From Epiperipatus broadwayi (lineage: Eukaryota > Onychophora > Udeonychophora > Euonychophora > Peripatidae): a stretch of 64,000 nucleotides of DNA. The notes beneath the pieces were generated by a model. The model was not told where the DNA came from, did no database searches, and saw only the letters and a list, made by a program, of their open reading frames with translations. How positions within the stretch are numbered: the stretch's first letter is position 1; each line of letters starts with the position of its first letter. A program made the translations under genes and the position numbers. This document shows, piece by piece, positions 48,108 through 61,429 of the stretch. The DNA lies in assembly GCA_028023455.1 (NCBI GenBank), contig JAQFVV010000157.1:868001-932000 (forward strand), given 5' to 3'.

Positions 48108-49319
48108 TGCCTGCCAGAAGCTTATCATCCATTTTTATTTTAAATAATTCATTTTCATGGGCTTCCAATATCTGGTATAAACAATAGATCTGACTAAGTT
48201 ATCCTATTCAATATTTATTTGTTTTTTTAATTTATTAAAATAAGGAAACATAAAAGTCCAAAAGGTTGTAATTACAAAGTTTTTTAATGTAAATGCAGTA
48301 AAGAAAATAAAGATAAAACATGATTAAGCAAACTATAACAAATGTGGTTATTCATGCCAGTGGACAGATATCACTTCTTGGGCAGGCACTATCACATAAT
48401 TTTGAAAATATTTTACTGCATCTTGTTCTGTTGATGGAAGATTCCAAATTTTAATCATATTTCCAAAAATGATAAAGCAAAAAAGGAATATTAAAAAATA
48501 ATGATAATTTTAATTAATGAATTTCATAAAAATCATAATTCTTAGCCATGTATTAACTGTTCACCACATGTTACAGATTTATCATGTGTTATGAATGGAT
48601 TTTATTAAAAAAATGTCTTCAAACTTTTTAAAATTAACATTCAATTTAAAATTCATTTCATGTTTGAGAAAAATAGTCTAACCAAATACTTCGATCATGT
48701 TCAGAAAATAATTTCCCAATAGAAAAAATTAAACATACTTTGATACTGAAAATAGTTTTTTTTTAAATGCAACATGTATCTATTTTAAATAGAATGTTAA
48801 TTTTAAAAAGTTTGAATACATTTTTAATAAATTCCATTCACAACATAATATTCAAACATTAACACATAGTGAACCTATAACATGTGGCAAACAGTTAATA
48901 CATGGATAAAATTATCATGATTTTTATAACATTTGTTAATTAAAATGATCATTTTTTTAACATTGTTTTTTTTGTTTTATCATTTTTGGAAGTATGATTA
49001 AAATTTAGAATCTTTTATTGACAGAACAAGATGCAGTGGAATATTTTTATAATTATAGGATAATGTTTGCCTGAAAAATGATGTCTGTCCACAGACATGA
49101 ATAATCACATTTGTTATAATTTGCTTAATCATGGCATTTACATTAAAAAACTTGAATTACAACCCTTTGAATTTTTGTATTTTTTTTATCATTTTAATAA
49201 ATAAAAATAAATATTAAATATGATAAGTTAGAATCAGTCATATTGTGAATACAATGTATTGGAAACCCCTGAAAATAAATTATTTAAAATAAAAATGGAT
49301 GGCAAGCTTCCGGCAGGCA
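48108..49319. mobile_element. 1.2-kb foldback DNA element
   Basis: Ends TGCCTGCCAGAAGCTT and AAGCTTCCGGCAGGCA are inverted copies, flanked by TA on both sides (possible target duplication). The inverted match runs inward for about 550-600 bp per arm, with mismatches and small indels, leaving a short core near 48700-48760. An example pair is GCCATGTATTAACTGTT at 48545 and AACAGTTAATACATGG at 48890. No coding content. Large hairpin-forming MITE or foldback transposon. Confidence 0.8.
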
Positions 49320-49548
49320 TACTACTTAAGTATCAACTATTTTTATATAATAGATGATTGCTTGAGAGGGTAATTTTTATTTTTACATATTATTAAATTA
49401 TAGTTTTTATATTTTAAAGGATACTATTGTTTAAATTTTCCAATGTTACATATTTTTTTTATTAATTAAATTTGTAAAGCGCATACTCATTATGTAAAGC
49501 AATATATATTAAGGCTATAACCTTAAGGCCAAGCATATTATAGAAATT

Positions 49549-49773
49549 GTGGACTTAATCATTGAGGTATTTAATAGCCTTATACTCTCAAATCAATATG
49601 CTTTAGATTCTCCTACATATTTAAAAAGTAGGTTGAAGATTAGAGGCCACTCTTGTCTTTTAAACAAATCCTCTGTTAAGATTTGTAGAGTTCCCTACTG
49701 GCATTTTTCAGAAACATGGTCTTTTTATAGCCTTATACTTTTTTTTATAAAATTATACTTAGAATGGCAATAA
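49549..49773 (+). other. 74-codon frame, unassigned
   Basis: MDLIIEVFNSL... frame without recognised domain, in otherwise non-coding AT-rich DNA. Probably chance. Confidence 0.1.
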
Positions 49774-50093
49774 AACCTCTAATAGTATTACAATTAATAG
49801 TATATAGAATTAATTAGAACTAGCAGACTAGTCTCTTAGATGCTGCTGCATTAAGGACTATGAACATATATATATTCTTATTTTACTTAATAATGATTGT
49901 AGAAAAAAACCCAATGCTTTCTATATTAAATTAGAATAACTCTGAGAAAGGAATGAAATAATTCTACACACAATATATACTTAAATAATAATTTTTGTCT
50001 TTTTTGTAGTTTTAATCATTCTTTTAAATAATATATAAATATAACTAAAAAGTAAAAAAATAATATATAAAAAATACTTTTTTAAATCATTCT

Positions 50094-50436
50094 TTTATGT
50101 AAATAGCCAATTACAAAGATACATAATAACAATGTAATCTCCTCTTGGTTAATTTGCCATTCTTGAAAAATATCAGAGATCTTATGAATCTACACCTGTT
50201 ATAAAACTATTGGAATTTGCAAGAATATTGTCATTTTATAAAAGCATTTGAGTCTCAAATAAATCAAAAATGAAAAGGCTTCAAATATTTTTGAAATGAC
50301 AATATTCCTGCAATTTCTATTTGTTTTATAAAAATTCTAGATTCTTAAGATCTCTGATATTTTCCTAGAATGGTATATTAACTGAGAGGGGATTACTTTG
50401 TTATTTTGTACTTGTTAGTCAGCTATTTATATAAAA
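50094..50436. mobile_element. ~343-bp foldback MITE
   Basis: Arms 50094-50255 and 50275-50436 are reverse complements with a ~20-bp core. Matching segments include AAATATCAGAGATCTTA (50168) with TAAGATCTCTGATATTTT (50347), and GAATATTGTCATTT with GAAATGACAATATTC. Non-coding. Confidence 0.75.
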
Positions 50437-50439
50437 ATA

Positions 50440-52800
50440 TTTTTTTACATCTTATTTTTCTCTTTTATATCTTTCCAAAACAATAAGCAATGTTTACTAA
50501 ATCAGGGTAATTAAAGGATTCTTTTATTTTTAGTATATAAAAAAAGTTAATTGAAGAGGAATTTCAAAACTGATTGTAATTTTTAACAAAAAAAGAAATA
50601 AGTGAGCAACTTTTGGGGGGAAAAATAGATCTAATTTGTCAATGTTTACTTTGATCAGGTAGGAGACAAGATTGTAATTGGTTGGAGAATTTTTCCAAGA
50701 AAGTACTGTAAGAGAGTAAATCTGTCATTCTGTGTCTTATGAGGAGAGGTCAATCTTAATAAAATTGATGAAGAGGTCAGTAGGAGGTCTTTATCCAGCC
50801 ATTGATGAGAGCTATAGCAGTGATTCTTAATTTAGCTACTGAGGAAAGAAGTTGCAATGATTTTAAACTCAGCTATTAAACAGATGCAGAAGTTATGTTC
50901 AAAAATATTTTCTAAAATAGAAGACAAATATGTACTAAGTTTTGCTAAAAGCTAAACATCTTCCATGTAACCTGCTTGACTGAAAAAAATATAAATAAGA
51001 ATACTCCTGCAGTAATATGCAACAAGCCTTGTCTTCATCCAAGAGCATGAGTGTCTCTCTCTATATATTAGATTGACTTGGAAAATTATTAGAAAGAAAA
51101 AATGAATAAATTCTTTCTGTTAGCTTGAAATTTTTTGCCAAAAATGTATAAATTTAGCCTGTGAAATGTGAAAATATTGTATGGCAAGAATGGATAAATT
51201 AACTGTATACATTAGCCAGAAATGGAGAAGCCTTCAATAAGAAAACCTAAATAGAATATAAATTACAACTTGCAAAGAAAGACTCCAAAATAAACAAAAC
51301 CAGAGTGAAAGATTTATTATGCATGTTATAACTTTATTTATAGATGAAAAATATAGAAAAAATAATTGATAAGTATGAATAATTTTATTAAATTTAACAT
51401 TTTCTTTTGAAACATGATCCCCCCCCTTCTGAAATTATACAAAGAATTGATGGCACTCAAAACTTTCTTATCTTTGATTGTGAAAATGTTGTTTATCAAC
51501 TTTTGTTATTTAAAAGGAAGTAACTTAATGAAATCAGAAGTTAATTAATTTAGGGAATAAAAATTAACTGGTTAATCATTTTTTTCAATATGCAGTTATA
51601 ATTTTTGATAAAAATGTATGTTTGTATTATATTGTCATTTTTTTACTTTTTTAAATTATTAATCAGTTTATGAAATACTTGTTAAAATATTCTATTGTTA
51701 ATATATTTATTCTTTTAGCTATTTGTTCTATGAATAGGCAGTGTGTATTAACTTCATTTCATTGGATCTTAGTGTTTTAGGGGTTTTAAAATTATCCCAG
51801 TAAAATTATTTTAAAGTAAAATAGAGTAAGATGTTATATTTATATTTCTCTTGTTCACAGTTACAGTTCTAGAGGCTTATGACTGTCCTAGCTCTAGTGA
51901 GCATAATGGTTAGTTATATGGATGTAGGGATTTATATTTGTGTTTGAACATACAGATAACTCATGATACAAGAGTATCACCTTTAAAGTCCATTCACTTA
52001 ATTGTTTTTATTACACATTAAATTTATAGTTAACCAGTACATTAATGATTTCATATGGCTAGAGCATTGATCATGATCAGCATGTATCAGTATCCCAGCA
52101 CTTTTTTTATATTCTGGTATTTTAGCACTTAAGTATGTGCATCCAAAGAATTGTATTATATTATACCTTATGTTTGGCAGTTTATAGTATACCTATTTTA
52201 GAGCTTGTTGCAAGGATGACTTGATTGTTGATGAGTTTTTAACTGATTGTTTAATTTATTATTGTTATATAATGCTGATGACAAATTATTATTGATATAA
52301 TTACTTATATGATTAATCCATGCTGACTCACATGCTCTTTTCATGCTCATTTATTTTATAGTCTTTTAATAGTTTCTCATAATTATTTATCTTATGGGGA
52401 TGATGATATGTTTTCCATTTCCCCATATTAACAACCTGTTTTCCATACCATTGCAATATTTTTATTATTATTATTGTTTCTATTAATAAATTTTCAATTT
52501 TGCTAATTAAACTGGTTTTTCATAATCATTAGTAATTAAATTATTGAACTTCACATTAATCTTAACCTTGAGAGTGTCTATATTTTTTTTTTATTATTCA
52601 TGTATTATTAGATTAGTTAGCCAGAATATTAGATAAAAATTTTGTTTCATTTTAATACCATTATATTTGGCAATCCAAGTAGTCTGAATAAAGTCTTTTT
52701 ATCTAAGGAAAATTTGTCTCTTAAACGTGAGATGTGAATAATATATTTTTATGATCGGTACATATATATATATATATTTAGTAGCCATCCTTAAAATTAT
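50440..52800. other. AT-rich, nothing recognised
   Basis: A C8 run lies near 51420. No open frames or families recognised. Confidence 0.35.
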
Positions 52801-52834
52801 ATTTATTTTATACTATTACAATATATATATATAT

Positions 52835-55443
52835 TGTGCCAGAATGTATATAACGTGCATGCACAAAATGCCTGTTGCTGATAATTCAGCACAGCTAATC
52901 TTTAAAAGATTAGAATTTAATATAAAATCGAACAAATAGATCGTAATTAAAACACATGTATAAATGTTTATATATGTGAAGTAAATAACTGGGTTTGGTC
53001 TATACTATATTCCCATTTCACCCACAGTACAAGTGTATGTGTTGTATTATTAACGAATTTATCTTATATATAATAAAAAAACTACATAAAGAATAGTTTT
53101 AAGTTTGTAATGACTTTTGTTTATGTTGGGAACATTTTTTGTTTTATTTGTAATGTTCCAATATACTATCCAGAAATGTTTTTTGTTTTTTTTTTTTGAT
53201 ATTTTTAAATAAATGTTTTTCCTTTTTTTTTTTTTAAAGAAAAAAGAAATATAATGTCAAATTTTATATTTTCATTATAATGGATTTTGTTTTTGGTAAT
53301 TATAAAGAAAAAGTTTTGGTAAATTGGAATTTTTTTTTATATATAAAAAGAACAAAAGATGGAAAGGAATGTTTTGTGGTAAAACAAATTTTGTTCCTTT
53401 TGATCTGTTGTAAAGATAAAAATTAAAAGTTGGTTTTATCTAATGTAATGAAGCATAATGGGTGCTCTAATTAATTAAGATGGAAACTATAATTTCCATG
53501 ATTAAAAAAGTATAGTTTGTAACAAATAAAATTAAGGAATGTGTAAAGTATATTTTAAATTATTATAGGCTGATGCAATAGCTTGTAGGGGGATAGTTTA
53601 ATTTGCTGAAAGGGGACCATATGTGCTATCAGGTGGAGAGAGTCAGTCACTCCTGAGCTGTCCAAGCAGGCAGACCATAGATTTTGGAGAAAATAAAATT
53701 TGCTTCTGAGCAGTCCAAGGAAGCAGTAAGATCCGATATTATATCTCGTGAAGAAATGCCTAGTAATCAAAATGAATTTTGAAACTCAACCATATCCAAT
53801 ATTATATTATCATAAAGAAATTTAAAGAAATTCTGAATTAAAAAGAAGAAAGGCGTCTTGCGTTGTTAGCCGAGAGGTATCGCAGACGGTTGTGGGTTCG
53901 CGTCCCGGCCGATGCTATGACATATGAAAAAAAAAAAGAAGAAAGGTGTGAAAGTGGTAATAAAAATCAGTTGCATTAAAACCTATCTACCAATAAGAAG
54001 TACAACTATAAATCTTTGAACAAGTACATAATAGAGATTGCCATCATAATTGTTCCAGTATACAAAAAACGCACGGAGTAGGTCACCAGCAGCAGTACAC
54101 CGCCAGTTCATCCCCAAAGCCCTACGATGTCTTAAAAAGAAACCACCCAAAACCTGATACCAAGGACTCTTTGATACATGTAATGGAGAAGGAAGCCTTA
54201 ACAGTTGTAAATACAGATGAGTTTAGATCTCTTGATATTTATTTTTTATTTTTTATTCTATAAATCAATAATGTGTTTTTCTTATATACTCATAACTATA
54301 ATCTTTTATGTAATCTTCATATCACTTATATAATAGTTGCACACATGTCTCATTTAGATTCACTACGTGGAGAATCTCTACCTCATAATTCTTTACTACA
54401 GCGATACTTTACTTAGAGTATTCTTCAGCCGTATTAGTTCTTATTAGGCATCATTTATTATTTTTAAAATAAATAAACGTAGATGTGTATCGTGTATAAA
54501 TATTTACGCACCAAAACATAAATGTGTGAAATATTAATAATTTATTAATCCTATGGGTAATTAGTAGACATGCATGTAAACTAGTGGATTTTTTTTTAAA
54601 TGAATTTAATACTTATATGAATTATGTTTCTTCATAAAGAAATTTATTACATTTGTTTCTTAAACTATTATTTTTCAAGTGGGGAAAGGGGGTATAGACC
54701 ACACCCATTATGCAATTATTTTAAAATGACATTTTCTTTATATAAATTTTTGGTGTAAATAGATGTTTAACCTAACTACTATTTTTTTCTTTTTTCGATT
54801 ATATGAAATCTTTAACCTGATAAAAATATTTAAAAGTAATAATAAAGAGGAAATTTTTTTTAAAAAAAAATGATTTGCCACTCTTATTTGCTTAGTTCAA
54901 ATTACTTATTCAATCATTAGCATGTAACTGGAATTATTTCAAGTAAACGGATTGAACCAGTCATTAACATGAGATAGGGAAAATAAATTATGAGCTAGAT
55001 AGAGATAACTTACCAGGGTGTTATATTATCTCACATTTTATTTCCGAACATATTTAATTTTTTTTGATGATATATAACTGTGATCATTTTATTTGCACAC
55101 TCTCGGGAAGGAATCGGGAGGGTCAACAATACATTTCTTTGCCGGGGATGGCGCGAAAGGCTAAATAAAAAAATATTTTAGTACTTTTAAAGGTGTGTAA
55201 ATTAAAAGAGTGACCACCATTTGATGTAACAGGGAAGGTTTCGATTGACCTCATTTTTTTAGGTTGTATCTTCTTCCTCTAATAATTTTTTTGGGATATT
55301 TACTTTTTATATTTAACCATCGATATTGCAGGGGAATTATTATCGTTATTTCACTTCATTACATACATCGCTTTCATGCTCCGTGCGTATGTGGGTCGAA
55401 AGACTTATAAGACTGTAAAGGGTGGAATGGATGGACCGGTACA
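52835..55443. mobile_element. Possible second LTR-like block (TGTGCC...GGTACA)
   Basis: (AT)n tracts abut both edges: ATATATAT then TGTGCC on the left, and ACCGGTACA then ATATATAT on the right, giving TG...CA ends over 2.6 kb. It shares the GGTACA-(AT)n ending with the 14164-16779 LTR but not its sequence. GC-richer patches lie at 53560-53720, 54050-54180 and 55080-55440. It contains a SINE. No coding content. Weak hypothesis. Confidence 0.22.
53856..53936 (+). mobile_element. tRNA-derived SINE with target duplication
   Basis: A box TAGCCGAGAGG (53867-53877), B box GGTTCGCGTCC (53895-53905), then GGCCGATGCTATGACATATG and an A11 tail. The A-B spacing is short, so the anticodon arm is missing. 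The flanks AAAAGAAGAAAGGCGT (left) and AAAGAAGAAAGGTGT (right) form a target duplication, arguing for relatively recent insertion. Confidence 0.8.
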
Positions 55444-56262
55444 ATATATATATATATTGTAATGGTAAATAATGCGGGAAGTTGATTCCTCAAGTATTCC
55501 ACATAGTTAAGGTGCTTAATACTGAACCTTTGAAAAATTGGAAACCATTCCAGAAAATTTACTTTAAAAGTGGACAAAAGTTCTCTGGTATCATTGATTT
55601 TTTTTTTCATGGACAAAACAATAATTCTAACAATTACAGATTTGTATTACTCTTATATAAATTTCTGCATAACCTTTTACTTGCAACTTTGTCATAAGTA
55701 AAATTGAGGGACAGTGAATTACAAATAGCAGAACATTCAAACGCAAGATATATATTTTTAGAAGTCTTTTAAAAAATAATGAAAGTATGATGAATTTATT
55801 AGGTATCATTAAAAATTCATTTTAAAATAACACATTCAATGATTTCAAGAGGGTAATTAGATCAATTGACATTAATTTTTAAGGGACCTATCATCAAGAT
55901 ACTGTCATTTTGTATACAGCAGCAATTTTGGATTTGAACTAAAGCTTTACAAAAGAATCAATCTACCAACTAATAACAATAGCCTAAAACCATAATGTTT
56001 TCAATACGAACTATAAAGTTACATTGTAAATAATTGTCCAAATACACAGTATAAGCTGCAAAATGGTAAGTATACTATCACTAATATTGGAAAGTTTAAA
56101 TTCACTGCTGAGTATAACAAACATTGAAACATTTTCAGAAGTAACCAAGCAACTAAATTATCAAGAAATAGATGAGAAAAACCAATATAATATCCAAATT
56201 CATAATCAAGATGCCTAACACAATAAGATAAACCAAAAGGAGAAACAACTGTCAAAGTCCCA
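55444..56262. other. AT-rich, nothing recognised
   Basis: Short overlapping frames on both strands (55482-55697, 55374-55616, 56019-56339) lack motifs and appear to be chance frames. Confidence 0.3.
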
Positions 56263-56760
56263 TTGGAAAGTGAAGACAAAGAAAAAGGCTTAGTTAATAT
56301 AGACCAGCAAATCTTCCAAAATAAAATTGCATCAAACATTATTGAGTCAATAGATTTAGGAAGGCAGGCATTAGAATTAGAAATTCACCTGCAAATAGAA
56401 AATCAGGCTGATCCTCATGTCAGTAAAAGCAAACACCAGAAACAAGAAACTGAAGAAGATTCAGTCACAAGCCAATACAGGAAAAGAAAAAATAAAATTT
56501 TCAAAAACAATGATACATTAGCACAAAATAAACCAGAAAATAAAAACAGTCATATTTAGAGAGAAACCAAAATGAAATATCAATGGAAAAAAATCACAAA
56601 TTAAAAAGCAAGATAATCTAGCCACAGAAATAGATAAAGAAAAACAAAAAAGTATTCAAAGGATTGGAAAATCTTTTTTAAAGTACCAAGAAGAAAGACA
56701 GATAGAAGAACAAAACCATCATCAAACCCGTTGGAAGTTCCAAATAGAAAGCTAGACATT
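56263..56760 (+). pseudogene. Lys/Glu-rich ORF, possible LINE ORF1 remnant
   Basis: An open frame (56263-56559, 98 codons) rich in Lys, Glu, Gln and Asn is followed, after stops, by further charged coding-like sequence to ~56754 in another phase. It lies just upstream of an endonuclease-like start (56830), which suggests an ORF1 or N-terminal extension of a LINE. No domain is recognised. Confidence 0.25.
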
Positions 56761-56825
56761 GTTTGAAGTTTGTTTTTTTTTTATGTGGAGAAATAGTTGA
56801 AACCACAAATAAAAGTGAAACATAA

Positions 56826-57060
56826 GAGGTGGTTCATTTAATATCAGAAGCTTAAACTCAAAAACAAAAATATTTCACTCGTCAAGATGGAAATATATTA
56901 TATAAACCACATATTGTAGGATTCTTGGTAGCCAAATGTACAAAAGTTTATAAATTAATTCATCAAATCTATTTATTTAGATAAGAGTACTCATTATTTT
57001 TCATAACTATCATGACCATTGTTTTGAAGCAGCAGAATAACAGTTATAGAAAACTTTTGG
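56826..57060 (+). pseudogene. Start of a LINE endonuclease domain (trace)
   Basis: GSFNIRSLNSKTK at ~56832-56870 matches the characteristic 'FNVRSLNSK' start of LINE AP-endonucleases. The following sequence drifts out of frame and I could not follow the domain to a GDFN or SDH motif. Confidence 0.35.
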
Positions 57061-57800
57061 TACATAGACTTTAAAATCTTGTATTTTGATACTAATTATC
57101 ACTTTATGACATCATGCAATGCATACATTGTATCTTGACTAACTATAATAGTCAAGTTAATTCTATTATTAAATTCAACATTCCCATTATTTTCATATCC
57201 ATTAATTTCCATAGGAAATAATATATCCTGTCAGGTATTTATAATTAAACTGATTCACATATTTTTTTTCTACTGATATATGGAAAAGATTATCTGCTAT
57301 CAAATGTTATACCATTCAATAATGGAAGAATTTTATTTTTAAATGACTTAGTATTTTTTCTTCTATCCTATACCAACATGCACACATTTGTTTCTCAGTA
57401 ATATCACATCTCTATTGCAATTATTGTTAAGTTGGATGTACATCTGAGAAGAATATCAAACCATGCTATGGGTGGAATAATAAGAACATTTTCATCAAAA
57501 ATGCAGAATTACCAAGTGATGGACAAAGTGATGAGTCCTTTTTCTCAATAAGACCCCTAGAATTCATTTTTTTGGAATTTATATCCAGTTATTTAAACTG
57601 AAACAATGATCATACAATAAACTGCTTTATCAGATCCACGTCATCGCTAACTAAATTTTCACATAAGTGAATTACATAAAACATTATTCAATTTATCCAA
57701 TAAAAGACACAGTCATATACATAAAATCATTATATAAAATCTACAAATCAATATGGGAAACTTTAAGAGAATATCTGAAAGTAAAAAAGTAAGGCTTAAA

Positions 57801-59110
57801 TCATCCACACACATGAATCAGATAGAACCTAAGATGGGCATTTAGATGTTCATTTAAAACACAAGTCTTTTCAGTTATAATCATTGAAGAATCAATAATA
57901 CCCTGAAACACATATTTAAACCATTGGCTAAACATTTTAGGCAAAAACTGCAAAAAGAAATAATCCAACATTGTCCTGTCTTTCTTGGAGATCCAAAATA
58001 ACAAGAATATTTTTTTACCCCAAATAATATTGCACTAAAACTATTCATGATGCAAGACTTGTGTAATCCAGGGATGCATTGATTCCCAAGATTCATTTAT
58101 TCATACCTGAATCAGTTTGCATCATCAATGAATCTTTGAAGAACTTTTCATCAACTTAACCATGGGCATTGTTGTACAGAAATAAATCATAGTATACTGA
58201 GTTTATCTCACTCAACATGTAGATATAAAATTGATTAACTTAGTCACAACATTCATAACATTATCCAGTGGCTTAAAGCTGGCCTTCATGCATAAAACCT
58301 GCTGATGTATAATGTAATGAAAACCCAAAATTAAATGTCCAATACATTTAGTAAATAAAATGAGAAAACTATTTTCTTTTTTTAAGCACCATCTGTAGTT
58401 ACTGATATAATTTTGGCAACATCTATGTTGCAAATATCTATTCCTTTTGTTGTTACTAATGAGGTTAAACTGATCAAGTCTTCTTTGATATTGTTCCCAA
58501 CACAATAACGAATAAAAATAATCAAACGAGCTGATCCATTTATGTCTGTACTTTCATCAAGGCAGAGACAAATTAAACTAGAAGATTTATATCTTTTTTT
58601 TGTTGCTAAGTTATGTTGTTAGCCATTTGCAGGATTCTTTCTTTAATAATAAATCTTTTATGCTCTGAATAATTTTTGCTTTGCTTTCAAAACTTCCAAA
58701 AAGAACTGGTGCATATTTAATTCAAGCTTCTTTTGTATATTCTCCATCATTAAAAGATTTCCCATGTTTGGCAATTACATTTGAAATAAAAAAAAAATAG
58801 CAGCATTTATATTTGAATGATTTTCAATAAATTTTATTATAGATGTTGATTGAATATTTACATTTTTAAATGCTTGGGCAATATATTCTTTTTTTTCATC
58901 TTTATTTTTTTCACAGAGCGATTTATGATTGGTCTCATAATGCCATTTTACCAATGATGTTCTCAGTACAACTCTTCCAGAATATAAAAAAACATACTAC
59001 CCTGATGCTTTTGTTAATCATTCCATACACATCAGTCCATCAATTTTGAAATTCTCTACTGCTTGATAATTTTTGTTTTTTATTTTCATTAATCATATTA
59101 ATACAATGGT
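57801..59110 (-). pseudogene. hAT-family transposase relic (BED finger type)
   Basis: On minus, in order: REFQ-x-WTDVYG then KWHYETNHKSL (His half of a BED zinc finger, ~58960-58920); AKHGKSFNDGEYTKEA (~58770-58720); CLDESTDINGSARLIIFIRYCV (~58575-58510), carrying the catalytic Asp block; VTTDGA (~58395); HYIIHQQVLC and DNVMNVVTKLINFI (58320-58220); and LNEHLNAHLR near 57860, resembling the C-terminal dimerisation segment. This is the order in hAT transposases related to ZBED/GTF2IRD2-type proteins, which cut and paste DNA with 8-bp target duplications. Several stops and frameshifts, and the insertion domain after HYIIHQ is much shortened, so it is dead. Confidence 0.8.
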
Positions 59111-59610
59111 AACAAATTTATTTAAAAGTAAATTTAAATGAGCTTTAATTATTTTATAAATAAAAAATTTATGATTTCACTTTTACAGCAAAACTTCAAA
59201 CAAAAAAAAAATCATTTGATAGTGTTGATTACCCATTGTCACCCATTGTCAACACGTTTAGGTGAAAAAAGATTAGAAAAGAAAACCATTTGATTACTTT
59301 TACTTTAGATTTGAAAAAACTTACTTCAAAGAGTTATAAAATATTTTAGTGAGTTTACTTTCTAGTTTTATTGGAATCATTTGATAGGTTTATAGAATAT
59401 AATACCACAGTATACCGTAGCACTTTATTTGACTTAAAATATAATTTATTGCTTCTAATCAGAGTTCAATTGTAAATTTAATTGTAATATAATATTATAT
59501 TCATTGATTTTACCTTTAGTTTACAGTAAATTTTTATTAATACTGATTTTAGTAACAAAAAAAATATTGAAGAAAATGATAATATATAAATAATTTGCGT
59601 ACCAGTAAAA

Positions 59611-59660
59611 AATTCGAACATGCCATCTCTGGCACGCGTGCCATAGGTTTTCCATCACAG
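59611..59660. repeat. Putative hAT terminal inverted repeat
   Basis: Read on minus: TGTGATGGAAAACCTATGG, then the perfect 12-bp palindrome GGCACGCGTGCC (59631-59642), then AGAGATGGCATG. A G/C-rich GATGG-AACC-type end next to a GCACGC block is characteristic of hAT ends. It lies ~0.5 kb upstream of the transposase relic in its orientation. I found no matching other end below 57800. Confidence 0.5.
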
Positions 59661-59999
59661 ATCTAAGGAAAATACTGATTTTTTTTAAAAACATTGATAT
59701 AAAATATCTAAATTTTTAAATTAGAAAGTTAATGTAATAATTTATTAGACATATTTTCATCTACTATTGTTTTTAGATATTTAATTATCATTATACATTG
59801 TATGCAATCATATGAATGTAAGTGTATATTATTATTTTTATCTTTCTGAAAACATACTAACTAATATACACTTTCTCAATTTATATAAATTTCTTTGATA
59901 ATTTTAAAGTTTTTTTGACAATTTGTATATATTGTTGTTTACATTTAAAGTAAGAATGACATCAAAATGTTGAAATATTAATCCTTTAATATCAATAAT

Positions 60000-60800
60000 T
60001 AAAATGCAACAAATAAGAATGCCATATGCATAGAGCCTTGAGGAATTCCATATTTTTTTTGCTTACTATCCAATATATTACATGATTGTTGATTGAGTTG
60101 AGCAATTTTTTTATTATTGCACAATTTCATAAACTATGAATTAATTGTTCATGTTCAGTGATATTGAAAGTCTTTTAAAAATCTAAAAAATATATACTTG
60201 CAAATTTTTTATTATTTAATACATTATTAATTTTATTTGCATAATTGTTAACTAATGTAGCAATACTTTTTTCATCTATGAAACCATATGGGTTTTAATT
60301 AAAAAATACTTAATTTTTTTATTATTTTGTGAATATAATTTTTCATTTAATTAATTATAAGAAGTATAAATATGACTTTATAGTTGTCAAATTATTTTTA
60401 TCAGTAGATTTTAAAATTGATTTTACTATAAATATCTTTATTAATGTAGAAAATTCTTTATTATCTATTATCTTATTGACCATGTAAACTGTAATACCTG
60501 ATAGAATATATAAATATTATTTTTTTATGTCTAGTCATACTGAGCTTATATTTAGCCTATGTTTTTTTTATTATTTCATATAATTTTTCATTTTTATTTG
60601 GCACAAACATTTAATGTAGTTGGATATTATAGATTTTTTAAATATTAATATCATGATTAGATTTTTTTAATTTGCTAATTATTTCTAAAAATATAGTATT
60701 GAAATTATCTCTAGAAGAATACTTATATATATTTAAATCTTCATCATTTATAGAATAAGATTTCCTAACTAAAACTTCATATTTTTAATGTTTTGCCATC
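60000..60800 (-). pseudogene. Non-LTR reverse transcriptase relic
   Basis: On minus: KSTDKNNL (as in 'KSGDKNNxxNYRP') near 60410-60390, YGFIDEKS near 60285 ('YGFRKGRS'), NNVLNNKKFASIYFLDF then KTFNITEHEQLIHSL (60235-60125, palm block 'FLDLSKAFDTVDH'), and IPQGSM near 60040 ('VPQGSILGP'). Order and spacing fit a LINE RT of the Jockey/CR1 kind, distinct from the RTE copies. Catalytic FADD not seen. Stops throughout. Confidence 0.65.
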
Positions 60801-61429
60801 TTTATTTTCATTAAAAAAATGTTTATAGATTAATCTCTTCTCTGTCTTATCATAAAAGTAATTTTATTTCTTAATGTTTTATATTCAAGAAATAAAACAT
60901 TTATTTATTCGTTGTTTACATTTTTTCCATTATTTATTTTTATCTTATATTTATTTTAATATTTTTCTATTTATGTGATTTGCAACTTTATAATTTTTAT
61001 TTTTATTAGTTATAATGATTTTTTTTTTTAGTATATGTCATTAAATATTTCTATTAATTATTCAATCGCTGTATTACTGTTAATTGTTTTGAATTCATTC
61101 CAGGAAGTGTCTAATAGAAATTTTTTGCTTATTTATTAAACACTATCAGTTTGTTTTCATTTATTTTTGATAAGATTTTAGTATGCTATATTTTATTTTA
61201 TGTAGATAGAAAAGTAAAATAATTATAAGCAATCTTTGTTTTTGTAACTATAGTGAAAACATTATTTTTCATTAGACTTGTATTAATATGGATATGAAGG
61301 TTCCATATTACTCATTACAATTTCTTCTATATTACCCTAAATAGCTAACGCATCTAATATTCTTTAATAGTTTTGGAATTTTTATTTATAATCAACATTC
61401 ATATCAGTCTAAAAATATTAAGAATAAGT

